A stretch of 39,535 nt of DNA, taken from an uncultured Eubacteriales bacterium. GTDB lineage: Bacteria; Bacillota; Clostridia; Peptostreptococcales; Anaerovoracaceae. Under the pieces are notes generated by a model. The model was not told the origin of the DNA. It did not search any database and saw only the letters and a program-made list of their open reading frames with translations. Positions within the stretch are counted from its first letter, which is position 1; each line of letters starts with the position of its first letter. Location: assembly GCA_902763505.1 (NCBI GenBank), contig CACWSO010000020.1, positions 1 to 39,535 on the forward strand, read 5' to 3'. Shown here in pieces: positions 16,412 to 24,962 of the stretch. Both the position numbers and the translations under genes were made by a program.

Positions 16412-16444
16412 AACTGGCACACAATAAAACAAATAAACTGGCAC
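16412..16444 (+). promoter_or_regulatory. Direct-repeat operator next to the arcB promoter
   Basis: AACTGGCAC occurs twice in the same orientation, at 16412-16420 and 16436-16444, 24 bp apart start to start. The second copy ends one base before the likely -35. MocR-type regulators commonly bind direct repeats containing a CTGG-like core, and such a gene ends at 16378. Binding of the regulator here is inferred. Confidence 0.55.
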
Positions 16445-16445
16445 T

Positions 16446-16473
16446 TTGTTTGAAATATACCCTATAGTATATT
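16446..16473 (+). promoter_or_regulatory. Likely promoter of the arginine deiminase operon
   Basis: TTGTTT (16446-16451), a 16-bp spacer and TATATT (16468-16473), in an AT-rich stretch about 80 bp before arcB. The boxes are imperfect, as expected for a promoter that needs an activator. A second reading of the -10 (TATTCT, 16470) is possible. Confidence 0.4.
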
Positions 16474-16555
16474 CTAGACAAGGTGCTTTTTAGTAAGACA
16501 AAAAGAAAGTTAAAACCATTAAAAAGATTATATTTTAGAAAAGGAGAATAATGTT

Positions 16556-17554
16556 ATGGCTGTTAATTTGAAAGGTAGAAGTTTTCTCACACTGATGGAT
16601 TTCACACCGGAAGAGATCAGATACATGCTCGATCTGGCTCACGATCTGAAGGCTAAGAAGAGAGCCGGCATCCTGGGTGAAACAATGAAGGGCAAGAACG
16701 TTGTACTGCTTTTCGAGAAGACTTCAACAAGAACTAGATGCGCATTCGAAACAGGCGCACTGGAAGAAGGAGCTCACGTTACATTCCTGGACAGCAAGTC
16801 ATCACAGATGGGCAAGAAAGAATCACTGGAAGACACTGCTAAGGTTCTCGGAAGATTCTACGATGGTATTGAATACAGAGGATATGACCAGAAAGTCGTT
16901 GAAGACCTGGCGAAGTATGCAGGCGTTCCTGTATGGAATGGTCTGACTGACGTTGACCACCCGACTCAGATCCTGGCTGACCTGCTCACAATCGAAGAGC
17001 ACGTTGCTAAGCCGCTGAGAGACTGCAAAGTCGTTTTCGTAGGTGACGTAAGAAACAACATGGCATATGCATGGATGTACGGCTGTGCTAAGATGGGAAT
17101 GCACTTCGTAGCATACGGACCACAGGAACTGTGCGATCAGGTTGACGCTGATGTCGTTGCAAGAGCAAAGGCTGTAGCAGAAGAAACCGGCGCAGTCATC
17201 GAAGTAAGATCCGATGTAGAAGCAATCGAAGGCGCTGACGTTCTCTACACTGACATCTGGGCTTCCATGGGTGAAGAGGATCAGATTCCTGACAGAGTAA
17301 GAATGCTGACTCCGTACAGAGTAGATGAGGCAATGATCAAGGCGACAGGTAACGACAATGTAATCTTCATGCACTGCCTGCCATCCTTCCACGATTTCGA
17401 AACTACAATGGCTAAGAGCCAGATGGAACTGGGATACGACATCCGTGAGGTCACCGACGAAGTATTCAGAAGCAGACATTCAAAGGTATTCGATGAAGCA
17501 GAGAACAGAATGCACACAATCAAGGCTGTCATGGTTGCAACAATCGGCAGATAA
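16556..17554 (+). CDS. arcB: Ornithine carbamoyltransferase, catabolic
   Basis: 332 aa, normal length. It interconverts citrulline plus phosphate with ornithine plus carbamoyl phosphate. Carbamoyl-phosphate-binding STRTR is at 57-61, HPTQILADL near 134, and the ornithine-side MHCLPSFHD near 272, close to the HCLPAFHD form common in catabolic ArcB enzymes. GGAG lies six bases before the ATG. It heads the run arcB-arcA-arcC-argH1, with gaps of 44, 30 and 13 bp and no terminator between, so one operon. Position in the ADI cluster argues for the catabolic direction, though the enzyme could also serve synthesis. Confidence 0.95.
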   Translation: MAVNLKGRSFLTLMDFTPEEIRYMLDLAHDLKAKKRAGILGETMKGKNVVLLFEKTSTRTRCAFETGALEEGAHVTFLDSKSSQMGKKESLEDTAKVLGRFYDGIEYRGYDQKVVEDLAKYAGVPVWNGLTDVDHPTQILADLLTIEEHVAKPLRDCKVVFVGDVRNNMAYAWMYGCAKMGMHFVAYGPQELCDQVDADVVARAKAVAEETGAVIEVRSDVEAIEGADVLYTDIWASMGEEDQIPDRVRMLTPYRVDEAMIKATGNDNVIFMHCLPSFHDFETTMAKSQMELGYDIREVTDEVFRSRHSKVFDEAENRMHTIKAVMVATIGR

Positions 17555-17598
17555 TCATCAGCAGATCAAAGCAAACCGTGAAAACAGGAGGTAAAACA

Positions 17599-18819
17599 AT
17601 GATACCTGGAATCCACAACTATTCAGAAATAGGCAAACTGAACAAAGTTCTGCTGCACAGACCGGGACTGGAACTGGAAGCACTGACGCCGTCCACAATG
17701 GAGAGACTGCTCTTTGATGACATCCCGTTCCTGAAAGTCGCACAGCAGGAGCACGACAGATTTGCCGAAGTACTGAGAGAAAATGGCGTTGAAGTCGTAT
17801 ACTACGTTGAAGAGACTGCAAAGGCATTAAGTACACCGCAGCTTCAGCAGAGTCTGATCGAAGACTTCCTCGATCTTTCCCTGATCACATCAAAGGGAAT
17901 GAGAGAGAGCCTGATTTCATACCTCATGACATTTGATCCGAAGACAATGGTTGCGAAACTCATTGCCGGCATCAAGAAGAATGAAGTGCCATCCGATGAA
18001 GTGCACTCCCTGATGGACCTGATTCACGATGACTATCCGTACATCTCAGATCCAATGCCGAACCTGTACTTCACCAGAGACCCGGGCGCATGCGTCGGTG
18101 ACGGAATCAACATCCATCACATGCACACCCAGGAGAGAAGAAGAGAAGCTCTGCTTCTTAGATATATGTACAAGTACAACAGAGATTTTGCGACGGAAGA
18201 GAACAAGCAGTGGTATGACCTTTCAGAGGATTTCTCCATCGAAGGCGGCGACGTACTCGTTCTTTCCAAGGACATGGTTGCAATTGGTCTTTCACAGAGA
18301 ACGACGATTGCTGGCATCGAGCGTTTCGCGAAGAACCTGCTGTCTAATTCCACATTCAAGAAGGTTCTGGTATTTGACATTCCTAAGACAAGAGCGTTCA
18401 TGCATCTCGATACCGTATTCACCATGGTTGACTACGATAAGTTCACCATCCACCCTGAGATCGAAGGCCCGCTCGGCGTATATGAAATCACCATGGGTGC
18501 AGGCGGTGAGCTGAAGTTTGACGCCATGAAGGATGAACTGCAGAACATTCTGGCCATGGAGCTGGGAATCCCTGCAGTAGAACTGATCAGATGCGGAGGC
18601 GGCGATCTTCTGGCTGCACAGAGAGAGCAGTGGAACGACGGATCAAACACCCTTTGCATTGCACCGGGAACCGTCGTAACATACGAGAGAAACTATGTAT
18701 CCAACGAACTTCTCGATAAGAAGGGCGTCAAAGTTCTGTCCATTCCAAGTGCAGAGCTTTCAAGAGGAAGAGGCGGCCCAAGATGCATGAGCTGCCCGGT
18801 AAACAGAGTTGATCTGTAG
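17599..18819 (+). CDS. arcA: Arginine deiminase
   Basis: 406 aa. It hydrolyses arginine to citrulline and ammonia, the first step of the ADI pathway. The ATG at 17599 is used because AGGAGGT lies at 17586-17592; an in-frame GTG at 17578 is upstream of that site. Motifs are complete: NLYFTRDPGA, FSIEGGDVLVL, FMHLDTVFTM and the catalytic Cys396 in GGPRCMSCPV. The usual CMSMP reads CMSCP here. The guanidino-modifying enzyme fold is shared with the DDAH-type gene at 24131. Second gene of the operon. Confidence 0.97.
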   Translation: MIPGIHNYSEIGKLNKVLLHRPGLELEALTPSTMERLLFDDIPFLKVAQQEHDRFAEVLRENGVEVVYYVEETAKALSTPQLQQSLIEDFLDLSLITSKGMRESLISYLMTFDPKTMVAKLIAGIKKNEVPSDEVHSLMDLIHDDYPYISDPMPNLYFTRDPGACVGDGINIHHMHTQERRREALLLRYMYKYNRDFATEENKQWYDLSEDFSIEGGDVLVLSKDMVAIGLSQRTTIAGIERFAKNLLSNSTFKKVLVFDIPKTRAFMHLDTVFTMVDYDKFTIHPEIEGPLGVYEITMGAGGELKFDAMKDELQNILAMELGIPAVELIRCGGGDLLAAQREQWNDGSNTLCIAPGTVVTYERNYVSNELLDKKGVKVLSIPSAELSRGRGGPRCMSCPVNRVDL

Positions 18820-18849
18820 TTCGAAAGCATTAAATAAAGGAGAATTAAC

Positions 18850-19803
18850 ATGTCAGATAGCAAAGGTAAAGTTGTAATCGCGCTGGGAGGAAATGCGCTG
18901 CAGTCAGGCAAAGGCCCCGCAACAGCAGAGGCTCAGCTCGAAGTAGTAAAGAATACATGTGAACGTGTTGCGGAAATCAGCAACATGGGTTATGAAGTTG
19001 CAGTTGTACATGGCAATGGCCCACAGGTTGGACGTATCGTCATGGCAAGCGAAGCGGCTAAAGACGTTACTCCGTCCATGCCGTTCGACGTCTGCGGAGC
19101 AATGTCTCAGGGATACATCGGATATCACATCCAGCAGTGTCTGAGATACGCCCTGAATAAGAGCAACAGAAATGTTCCTGTCGTGACCGTTGCGACACAG
19201 GTTATCGTCGATGAGAACGACCCTGCATTCCAGAATCCGACGAAGCCGATCGGACCGTTCTACACAGAAGAAGAAGCAAAAGCTCTGGAAGAGGAAAAAG
19301 GCTGGACAATGAAAGAAGACGCCGGCAGAGGATGGAGAAGAGTCGTTGCTTCACCGAAGCCTGTCCGCATCGTTGAAATCGATTCCGTAAAACAGTTATG
19401 GGAAGACAATATCGTCATCACTTGCGGTGGCGGCGGCATCCCGGTGGTCGAAAGAATGGACGGTCATATGGAAGGCGTTGCGGCAGTTATCGATAAGGAC
19501 TTCGCAGCAGAGCTCCTGGCAGAGCAGATTCAGGCAGATATGCTCATCATCCTGACGGAAGTAGAGAAAGTTGCTATCAACTTCAATAAGCCGAATCAGC
19601 AGGATCTGGATCACCTGACACTGATGGAAGCGGCAAAATACATCAATGAGGGACAGTTCCCGGCAGGAAGCATGCTTCCTAAGGTTGAGGCTGCCATGAA
19701 ATTTGTCAGACTGTTCCCAAGCAAGAAGGCAATCATCACGTCTCTGGACAAGGCAGTAGATGCGCTGGAAGGAAACACAGGAACGGTAATCACATTCAAC
19801 TAA
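18850..19803 (+). CDS. arcC: Carbamate kinase
   Basis: 317 aa, normal length. It makes ATP from carbamoyl phosphate and ADP, the energy-yielding last step of the ADI pathway. Seen motifs are VVIALGGNAL at the start, VVHGNGPQVG, FDVCGAMSQGYIGY, ITCGGGGIPVV, IDKDFAAELLAEQI and FPAGSMLPKVEAA, all typical of amino-acid-kinase-fold carbamate kinases. AAGGAG lies before the ATG. Third gene of the operon, 30 bp after arcA. Confidence 0.96.
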   Translation: MSDSKGKVVIALGGNALQSGKGPATAEAQLEVVKNTCERVAEISNMGYEVAVVHGNGPQVGRIVMASEAAKDVTPSMPFDVCGAMSQGYIGYHIQQCLRYALNKSNRNVPVVTVATQVIVDENDPAFQNPTKPIGPFYTEEEAKALEEEKGWTMKEDAGRGWRRVVASPKPVRIVEIDSVKQLWEDNIVITCGGGGIPVVERMDGHMEGVAAVIDKDFAAELLAEQIQADMLIILTEVEKVAINFNKPNQQDLDHLTLMEAAKYINEGQFPAGSMLPKVEAAMKFVRLFPSKKAIITSLDKAVDALEGNTGTVITFN

Positions 19804-19816
19804 AAGAGGTGATGAA

Positions 19817-21151
19817 ATGAAACAGACTGCGAAAGAGTTTATGTCGTCCATCAGTGTCGACAACATGCTCTACGATGAAGAAATCATTGCAAGCAAAGCG
19901 CATGCGCGCATGCTGAAGCAGAACAAACTGATCTCAGCAGAAGAATGCGATCAGATGATAAAAGGTCTGGACGAAGTTCTGGCCGACATTGAAGCGGGAA
20001 AGGTAGAGTTCAAAGTTGAGTACGATGACATCCACGGATGCGTTGAGCAGCTGCTGGAAGAGAAAATCGGTGCTGTTGCCAGGAAGCTCAACCGCGGACG
20101 CAGTGTAAACGATCAGGTCGTCACCGACACCAGATTGTTCCTGAGAGCAGAGAATGAGTCCATCACTGGTTCCCTGAGAGAACTGATGGATACTCTGGAG
20201 GCTCTGGCGAAGGAACATGTGAACACGATTATGCCGGGTTATTCTCATTTGCAGAGAGCCCAGCCGATCACGCTGGCTTATCACATGCTGGCCTACTACC
20301 AGATGTTCCGCCGCGACCTGAAGAGATTCGAAAACTGCATGGAGAGCATCAATGTCATGCCTCCTGACTGCGGCGCGCTGGCTGGTACCGTCTACGATAC
20401 AGACCGCAAAAAGATGGCGAAGGAACTCGGATTTGACGGAATTCTTCCGAACGCGATGGATGCAGTAGCCGACAGAGACTTCGGTATGGAGTTCATCAAC
20501 GACTGTTCCATCACGATGATGCACCTGTCAAGATTCTGTGAGGATTTGATCCTCTGGAGTTCCGTAGAATTCGGATTCATCGAAATCGACGACGAGTTCA
20601 CAACCGGAAGCAGAGTGCTGCCTCAGAAGAAGAATCTCGATGTTGCCGAGCTGATCAGAGGTAAGACCGGACGTGTATACGGCGATATGATCAATCTGCT
20701 GACGGTCTTCAAGGGACTGCCAATGTCCTACAACAGAGACATGCAGGAAGACAAGTACGCAATGCTTGACGCTGCGCACACGGTAGAAGCATGCCTGACT
20801 CTGTTTGTTGAGATGATCAAGTCCATGAAGATCAACAGAGGCGAGATGCAGAGAGCTGCTAAGTACGGCTACATGAACGCGACAGAACTGGCAGAGTATC
20901 TGATGGAGAAGGGCGTTGAGACCGAGAAGATCGGAGATATCATCAGCAAGGTCGTACAGTACGCCATCAATAATAACAAGCCGATCGAAGAGCTGTGGCT
21001 GGATGATCTGAAGCAGTTCACCCAGGTCTTCGACAGTGATGTCTATGACAAAGTAGCAATCAGAAATGTCATCGCGTCCAAGGTTTCCGACGGATCAACA
21101 TCATTTGAGAACGTTGAGAAGCAGATCGAGGAGATCGCGAAGAACAAATAA
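19817..21151 (+). CDS. Divergent argininosuccinate lyase paralogue
   Basis: 444 aa of the fumarase/aspartase superfamily, clearly related to ArgH2 downstream (shared blocks such as MDAVADRDF and WSSVEFGF) but altered at conserved sites. It lacks the N-terminal KLWGGRF segment. The motif HTxRSRND reads NRGRSVND (92-99): His to Asn, Thr to Arg, and the Arg before Asn98 to Val97. YTHLQRAQP reads YSHLQRAQP, keeping the His. [12 protein letters not shown] reads GSRVLPQKKNLD (264-275). The catalytic-loop Ser265 and lysines remain, so a lyase is likely, but the substrate may not be argininosuccinate. AAGAGGTGATGAA precedes the ATG. Last gene of the ADI operon, before a strong terminator. Confidence 0.8.
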   Translation: MKQTAKEFMSSISVDNMLYDEEIIASKAHARMLKQNKLISAEECDQMIKGLDEVLADIEAGKVEFKVEYDDIHGCVEQLLEEKIGAVARKLNRGRSVNDQVVTDTRLFLRAENESITGSLRELMDTLEALAKEHVNTIMPGYSHLQRAQPITLAYHMLAYYQMFRRDLKRFENCMESINVMPPDCGALAGTVYDTDRKKMAKELGFDGILPNAMDAVADRDFGMEFINDCSITMMHLSRFCEDLILWSSVEFGFIEIDDEFTTGSRVLPQKKNLDVAELIRGKTGRVYGDMINLLTVFKGLPMSYNRDMQEDKYAMLDAAHTVEACLTLFVEMIKSMKINRGEMQRAAKYGYMNATELAEYLMEKGVETEKIGDIISKVVQYAINNNKPIEELWLDDLKQFTQVFDSDVYDKVAIRNVIASKVSDGSTSFENVEKQIEEIAKNK

Positions 21152-21170
21152 GCTCCAATTAACAGATCAG

Positions 21171-21206
21171 AATGGTCATCTGCACGATGTGCAGGTGGCC
21201 ATTTTT
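21171..21206 (+). terminator. Rho-independent terminator of the ADI operon
   Basis: AATGGTCATCTGCAC (21171-21185) pairs with GTGCAGGTGGCCATT (21189-21203), 15 pairs with two G-T and a 3-nt loop, then more T. Confidence 0.92.
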
Positions 21207-21257
21207 GATTGCATTTGAACAAAGTTCACAAAAAACAATAAAAAAACAAAAATAGGG

Positions 21258-21285
21258 TTGAATTATATACAAAGGTATGTATAAT
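21258..21285 (+). promoter_or_regulatory. Promoter of argG-argH2
   Basis: TTGAAT (21258-21263), a 16-bp spacer and a perfect TATAAT (21280-21285). The leader is about 50 nt. Confidence 0.65.
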
Positions 21286-21293
21286 TATGCACA
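21276..21293 (+). promoter_or_regulatory. Candidate ARG box (ArgR operator) over the argG -10
   Basis: TATGTATAATTATGCACA contains the near-palindrome TGTATAATTATGCA, close to the ArgR/AhrC consensus of the TGNATWWWWATNCA type. It covers the whole -10, so binding would block transcription. TTTGTATAAACAATAAAT (21298-21315) could be a weaker second half-box. No argR gene lies in the window. Confidence 0.5.
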
Positions 21294-21342
21294 TGAGTTT
21301 GTATAAACAATAAATATCTATTGAAAAGAAGGAGAGAGTAAA

Positions 21343-22614
21343 GTGGCTAAAGAAAAAGTTGTACTGGCGTATTCCGGCGGACTCGATACATCCGTCATCA
21401 TGAAGTGGCTCAAGGAGAACTATGATTACGATGTGATTGCAGTATGCTGCAATGCCGGACAGAAGGAAGATTTTAAGGCAATTGAAGAAAAGGCGATGGC
21501 AACGGGAGCGATCAAAGCGCTGACCCTGGACATCAGAGAAGAGTTCATCACAGATTACATCTGGCCTACACTGAAGGCCGGCGCGACCTATGAGAATTAT
21601 CTGCTGGGTACGGCCATGGCAAGACCGCTCATGGCGAAGAAGCTCGTTGAAGTTGCGCAGAATGAGGGAGCATTCTATATCGCCCATGGTTGCACAGGTA
21701 AAGGTAATGACCAGGTAAGATTTGAATCTGCGATCCATTCCCTTGATCCTGCGATTAAGATCATCGCACCTTGGAGAATGCCTGAGTGGGAGTTTGAATC
21801 CAGAGAAGACATGATCCAGTATTCCCATGATCACGGAATTCCAATCAGTCAGTCCAACGCTAAGATTTATTCAAGAGATGAAAATATCTGGCATATCAGC
21901 CATGAGGGCGGAGAGTTGGAGAACCCTTGGAACGTGCACTATGACTCTATTCACGTGCTGAGTGTTCCGCCTGAACAGGCACCAGATGAGGTTACTTATG
22001 TGGATATCGATTTTGAAGACGGTATTCCGGTTGCAGTAGACGGAGAAAAGCTGGGACCGATCGAACTGCTGACGAAGCTCAATGAACTGGGAAGCAAGAA
22101 CGGCATCGGAACCATTGATATCGTTGAAAACAGACTGGTCGGCATGAAGTCCCGTGGCGTCTATGAGACGCCGGGCGGAACCATTCTCTTCAATGCACAC
22201 GCCGGCCTGGAAGAGCTGATCCTCGACAGAGACACAGCTCACTACAAGACGATTGTAGGAGAGAAGTTCGCTGAGCTGCTCTACACGGGACTCTGGTTCA
22301 CACCGCTCAGAGAGGCAATCTGCGCCTTTGTCGACAAGACCCAGGAGAACGTAACGGGAACAGTAAAGATGAAACTGTACAAAGGCAATGCAACCGTAGC
22401 CGCCAAGAAGGCTCCATATTCACTTTACAACGAAGAATTCGCTACCTTCAGTAAGGATGAGGTATATAATCAGTATGATGCGGAAGGCTTCATAAATCTG
22501 TGGTCGCTGCCGCTGAAGATCAGAGCGATCCAGAAACAGACAGCTGAAGGAGGTGCAGTATACAATGAAGCTCTGGAAAGGAAGGTTCTCAAAGGAAGCG
22601 ACTTCGTCGAGTGA
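21343..22614 (+). CDS. argG: Argininosuccinate synthase
   Basis: 423 aa from a GTG start preceded by AAGGAGAG. It joins citrulline and aspartate with ATP to argininosuccinate. The PP-loop AYSGGLDTS is at 9-17; [14 protein letters not shown] and the WSIDVN-like region ([19 protein letters not shown]) are present. The protein normally ends soon after [14 protein letters not shown]; here about 24 extra residues follow, because the frame runs 50 bp into argH2. A mutated earlier stop could explain this. It sits beside the ADI operon but has its own promoter and ARG-box-like site, so control is probably separate. Confidence 0.95.
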   Translation: MAKEKVVLAYSGGLDTSVIMKWLKENYDYDVIAVCCNAGQKEDFKAIEEKAMATGAIKALTLDIREEFITDYIWPTLKAGATYENYLLGTAMARPLMAKKLVEVAQNEGAFYIAHGCTGKGNDQVRFESAIHSLDPAIKIIAPWRMPEWEFESREDMIQYSHDHGIPISQSNAKIYSRDENIWHISHEGGELENPWNVHYDSIHVLSVPPEQAPDEVTYVDIDFEDGIPVAVDGEKLGPIELLTKLNELGSKNGIGTIDIVENRLVGMKSRGVYETPGGTILFNAHAGLEELILDRDTAHYKTIVGEKFAELLYTGLWFTPLREAICAFVDKTQENVTGTVKMKLYKGNATVAAKKAPYSLYNEEFATFSKDEVYNQYDAEGFINLWSLPLKIRAIQKQTAEGGAVYNEALERKVLKGSDFVE

Positions 22615-23929
22615 TGAATTCAACGCTTCGATTCCCTTCGATCAGAGAATGTACGAAGAGGATATCAAAGGCAGCATAGCCCATGCGGGCATGCTGGCGA
22701 AGCAGGGCATCCTCACAGAAGAGGAGGGCGCCCTGATTATCAAAACCCTTGGTGAAATACTAGAGGATATCAAGGCCGGAAAGATCGAATTCTCCATAGA
22801 GGGAGAAGACATCCATATGAGCATTGAAACCATCCTGACTGAAAGAATCGGGCAGACGGGCAAGAAGCTCCATACGGCCAGAAGCAGAAACGACCAGGTT
22901 GCCTTGGATTTCCGGCTATGGCTCCGCAAGGAGACGGCTGAGATCGACAGTAAACTGGAAGAACTGATGAAAACACTGCAGGAGTTGGCGGAGGCGCACC
23001 AGGAGACCGTGATGCCGGGATATACCCACCTGCAGAGAGCACAGCCTGTCACCTTGGCGTATCACCTGCTGGCGTATTATCAGATGTTCAGCCGCGACAG
23101 AGAGCGGTTTGCCGATGGTCTCAAGCGGATCAACAGGCTGCCCCTGGGAAGCGGGGCACTGGCAGGCACCACGTACAATACGGACAGGCAGTACCTGGCT
23201 GAACAGCTCGGGTTTGACAGCGTTCTTCCAAATGGTATGGACGCTGTTGCCGACAGGGATTTCGCGATCGAGTTTCTGAATTGCTGCAGCATCTGCATGA
23301 TGCATTTATCCAGATTCTGTGAGGAACTGATTCTGTGGAGCAGTGTGGAATTCGGGTTTGTTGAAATCGATGATTCCTATTCGACGGGAAGCAGCATCAT
23401 GCCGCAGAAGAAGAATCCGGATATGGCGGAACTCATTCGCGGCAAGAGCGGCCGGGTCTATGGAGACCTCATGGCGTTGCTCACCGTCTGCAAAGGCCTC
23501 CCGATGGCCTACAACAAAGATCTGCAGGAGGACAAGGAACCGGTATTTGACGCATCTGATACCGTGAAGAACTCCCTTGGAATCTTCACGGAGATGATTT
23601 CCACCATGACGGTCAAAAAAGACACCATGGCGAAGGCGGCGAAGTACGGTTACATGAATGCCACCGATGCCGCCGACTATCTGGTAGGCAAAGGCATCCC
23701 ATTCCGGGACTGCCACGAGATCATCGGAAAGATGGTGCTCTACGCCATCGGTGAAGGGAAAGCTCTGGACGAGCTGACCATGGAAGAGTTCAAATCCTTC
23801 TCCGATGCTTTTGCAGAAGATATCTATGATGCAATATCTATAGAGAACTGCATCAAGGCGAAGAAGTCAGAAGGATCCACATCCTTTGAAAGTGTCCGAA
23901 AGCAGCTGGACAATATTAAGAGTAAATAG
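22565..23929 (+). CDS. argH: Argininosuccinate lyase
   Basis: 454 aa from the ATG at 22565, placed by GAAGGAGGT at 22546-22554; an in-frame GTG at 22553 lies inside that ribosome site. It splits argininosuccinate into arginine and fumarate. All family motifs are standard: [39 protein letters not shown] and [18 protein letters not shown]. This is the canonical ArgH, unlike the copy at 19817. The first 50 bp overlap the end of argG in another frame, so the two are translationally coupled. A terminator follows at 23953. Confidence 0.96.
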   Translation: MKLWKGRFSKEATSSSDEFNASIPFDQRMYEEDIKGSIAHAGMLAKQGILTEEEGALIIKTLGEILEDIKAGKIEFSIEGEDIHMSIETILTERIGQTGKKLHTARSRNDQVALDFRLWLRKETAEIDSKLEELMKTLQELAEAHQETVMPGYTHLQRAQPVTLAYHLLAYYQMFSRDRERFADGLKRINRLPLGSGALAGTTYNTDRQYLAEQLGFDSVLPNGMDAVADRDFAIEFLNCCSICMMHLSRFCEELILWSSVEFGFVEIDDSYSTGSSIMPQKKNPDMAELIRGKSGRVYGDLMALLTVCKGLPMAYNKDLQEDKEPVFDASDTVKNSLGIFTEMISTMTVKKDTMAKAAKYGYMNATDAADYLVGKGIPFRDCHEIIGKMVLYAIGEGKALDELTMEEFKSFSDAFAEDIYDAISIENCIKAKKSEGSTSFESVRKQLDNIKSK

Positions 23930-23952
23930 CCACACTATTCTCAATAGGTACG

Positions 23953-24007
23953 GCAGAGGCAGTTGGTGTGTCGATTACACAGGAGTGCTGCCTCTGCTAT
24001 ACTTTTT
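23953..24007 (+). terminator. Rho-independent terminator after argH
   Basis: GCAGAGGCAG (23953-23962) pairs perfectly with CTGCCTCTGC (23988-23997); TGTGT and ACACA inside can extend the fold. TATACTTTTT follows. Confidence 0.85.
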
Positions 24008-24046
24008 GCAGGAAACAACGGCGTCCTTTGTCTGCAATTCAGCTGG

Positions 24047-24075
24047 TTGTATTCTGTATACAAGGGTGTTATAAT
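24047..24075 (+). promoter_or_regulatory. Promoter of the DDAH-like/permease unit
   Basis: TTGTAT (24047-24052), a 17-bp spacer and a perfect TATAAT (24070-24075), with an extended -10 TG at 24067-24068. Confidence 0.75.
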
Positions 24076-24130
24076 TTGACATGCAAGAGATGTTATTCAT
24101 ACTAGATCATTTTTTTATGGAGGAAAAGTT

Positions 24131-24913
24131 ATGGTTAAATTCAACAATGTTATCGTAAGAAGACCTTGCAGAGCAGTCTGTGACGGCATCACTTCAGCTC
24201 CTGAGCTGGGACAGCCGATCTATGAGAAGGCTCTGCAGCAGCACGACAAATATATTGAGGCGCTGAAGAAGTGCGGCGTTGAGGTTACAGTACTGGAAGC
24301 TGATGAAAGATATCCGGATTCCTGTTTCGTAGAAGATCCGGCGCTCATCACAAAGGCATGCGCAATCATCACAAATCCTGGCGCAGAGTCGAGAAACGGC
24401 GAGAAGGATGAGATCATCGGCGCAATCAGAAAGTTCTTCCCGGAAGACAAGATTGAATACATTAAGGATCCGGGCACTCTGGAAGGCGGAGATGTCATGA
24501 TGGTTGATGATACGTTCTATGTCGGTCTTTCTGCAAGAACTAATGAAGAAGGCATCAGACAGCTGGGAGAAATCCTGAACAAATACGGCATGAAGTGCGT
24601 TCAGGTTCCTCTTGAGAAGGTTCTGCACCTGAAGACAGGCGTCAACTATCTGGAGCACAACAACATGCTCGTAGCAGGCGAGTTCATCACAAAGCCTGAA
24701 TTTGAGCAGTACAATAAGGTCGTTGTTCCTGAAGAGGAAGCATATGGCGCAAACTGCATCTGGATGAATGAAACAGTCATCGTTCCGGAAGGATATCCTG
24801 CTGTTCTGAAAGCAGTACAGGATCTCGGATATGAGACACTGATTGTTGATACATCAGAGTTCAGAAAGATCGATGGCGGGCTGTCATGTCTGTCACTCAG
24901 ATTCTGGGCATAA
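24131..24913 (+). CDS. DDAH-type guanidino-group hydrolase
   Basis: 260 aa. Best fits N-dimethylarginine dimethylaminohydrolase, which releases methylamines from methylarginines to give citrulline. Motifs are SCFVEDPALI, DPGTLEGGDVM, His166 in VLHLKTGVNYLEHNNML, and Cys253 in GGLSCLSLRF near the C-terminus, giving a full Cys/His/acid set. The same fold includes arginine deiminase and citrulline-forming relatives, so the true substrate could be arginine or another guanidine compound. GGAGG lies before the ATG. An imperfect 17-bp tandem repeat fills the gap before the permease gene, which is likely co-transcribed. Confidence 0.85.
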   Translation: MVKFNNVIVRRPCRAVCDGITSAPELGQPIYEKALQQHDKYIEALKKCGVEVTVLEADERYPDSCFVEDPALITKACAIITNPGAESRNGEKDEIIGAIRKFFPEDKIEYIKDPGTLEGGDVMMVDDTFYVGLSARTNEEGIRQLGEILNKYGMKCVQVPLEKVLHLKTGVNYLEHNNMLVAGEFITKPEFEQYNKVVVPEEEAYGANCIWMNETVIVPEGYPAVLKAVQDLGYETLIVDTSEFRKIDGGLSCLSLRFWA

Positions 24914-24947
24914 TCTGAAATCATATTATTTCTGAAATCATACTAAT
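24914..24947 (+). repeat. Two imperfect 17-bp tandem repeats after a stop codon
   Basis: TCTGAAATCATATTATT (24914-24930) and TCTGAAATCATACTAAT (24931-24947), beginning right after the TAA of the DDAH-like gene. Confidence 0.85.
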
Positions 24948-24962
24948 CGTGAGGTGAATAAA

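Noticed and set aside
17578-17598. GTG start for arcA
   Set aside because: It lies before the AGGAGGT ribosome site that serves the ATG at 17599.
22553-22564. GTG start for argH2
   Set aside because: The GTG is part of the ribosome site itself; the ATG at 22565 gives the normal MKLWKGRF start.
24954-24962. GTG start for the permease gene
   Set aside because: It falls within the GAGGTG ribosome site; the ATG at 24963 is preferred.
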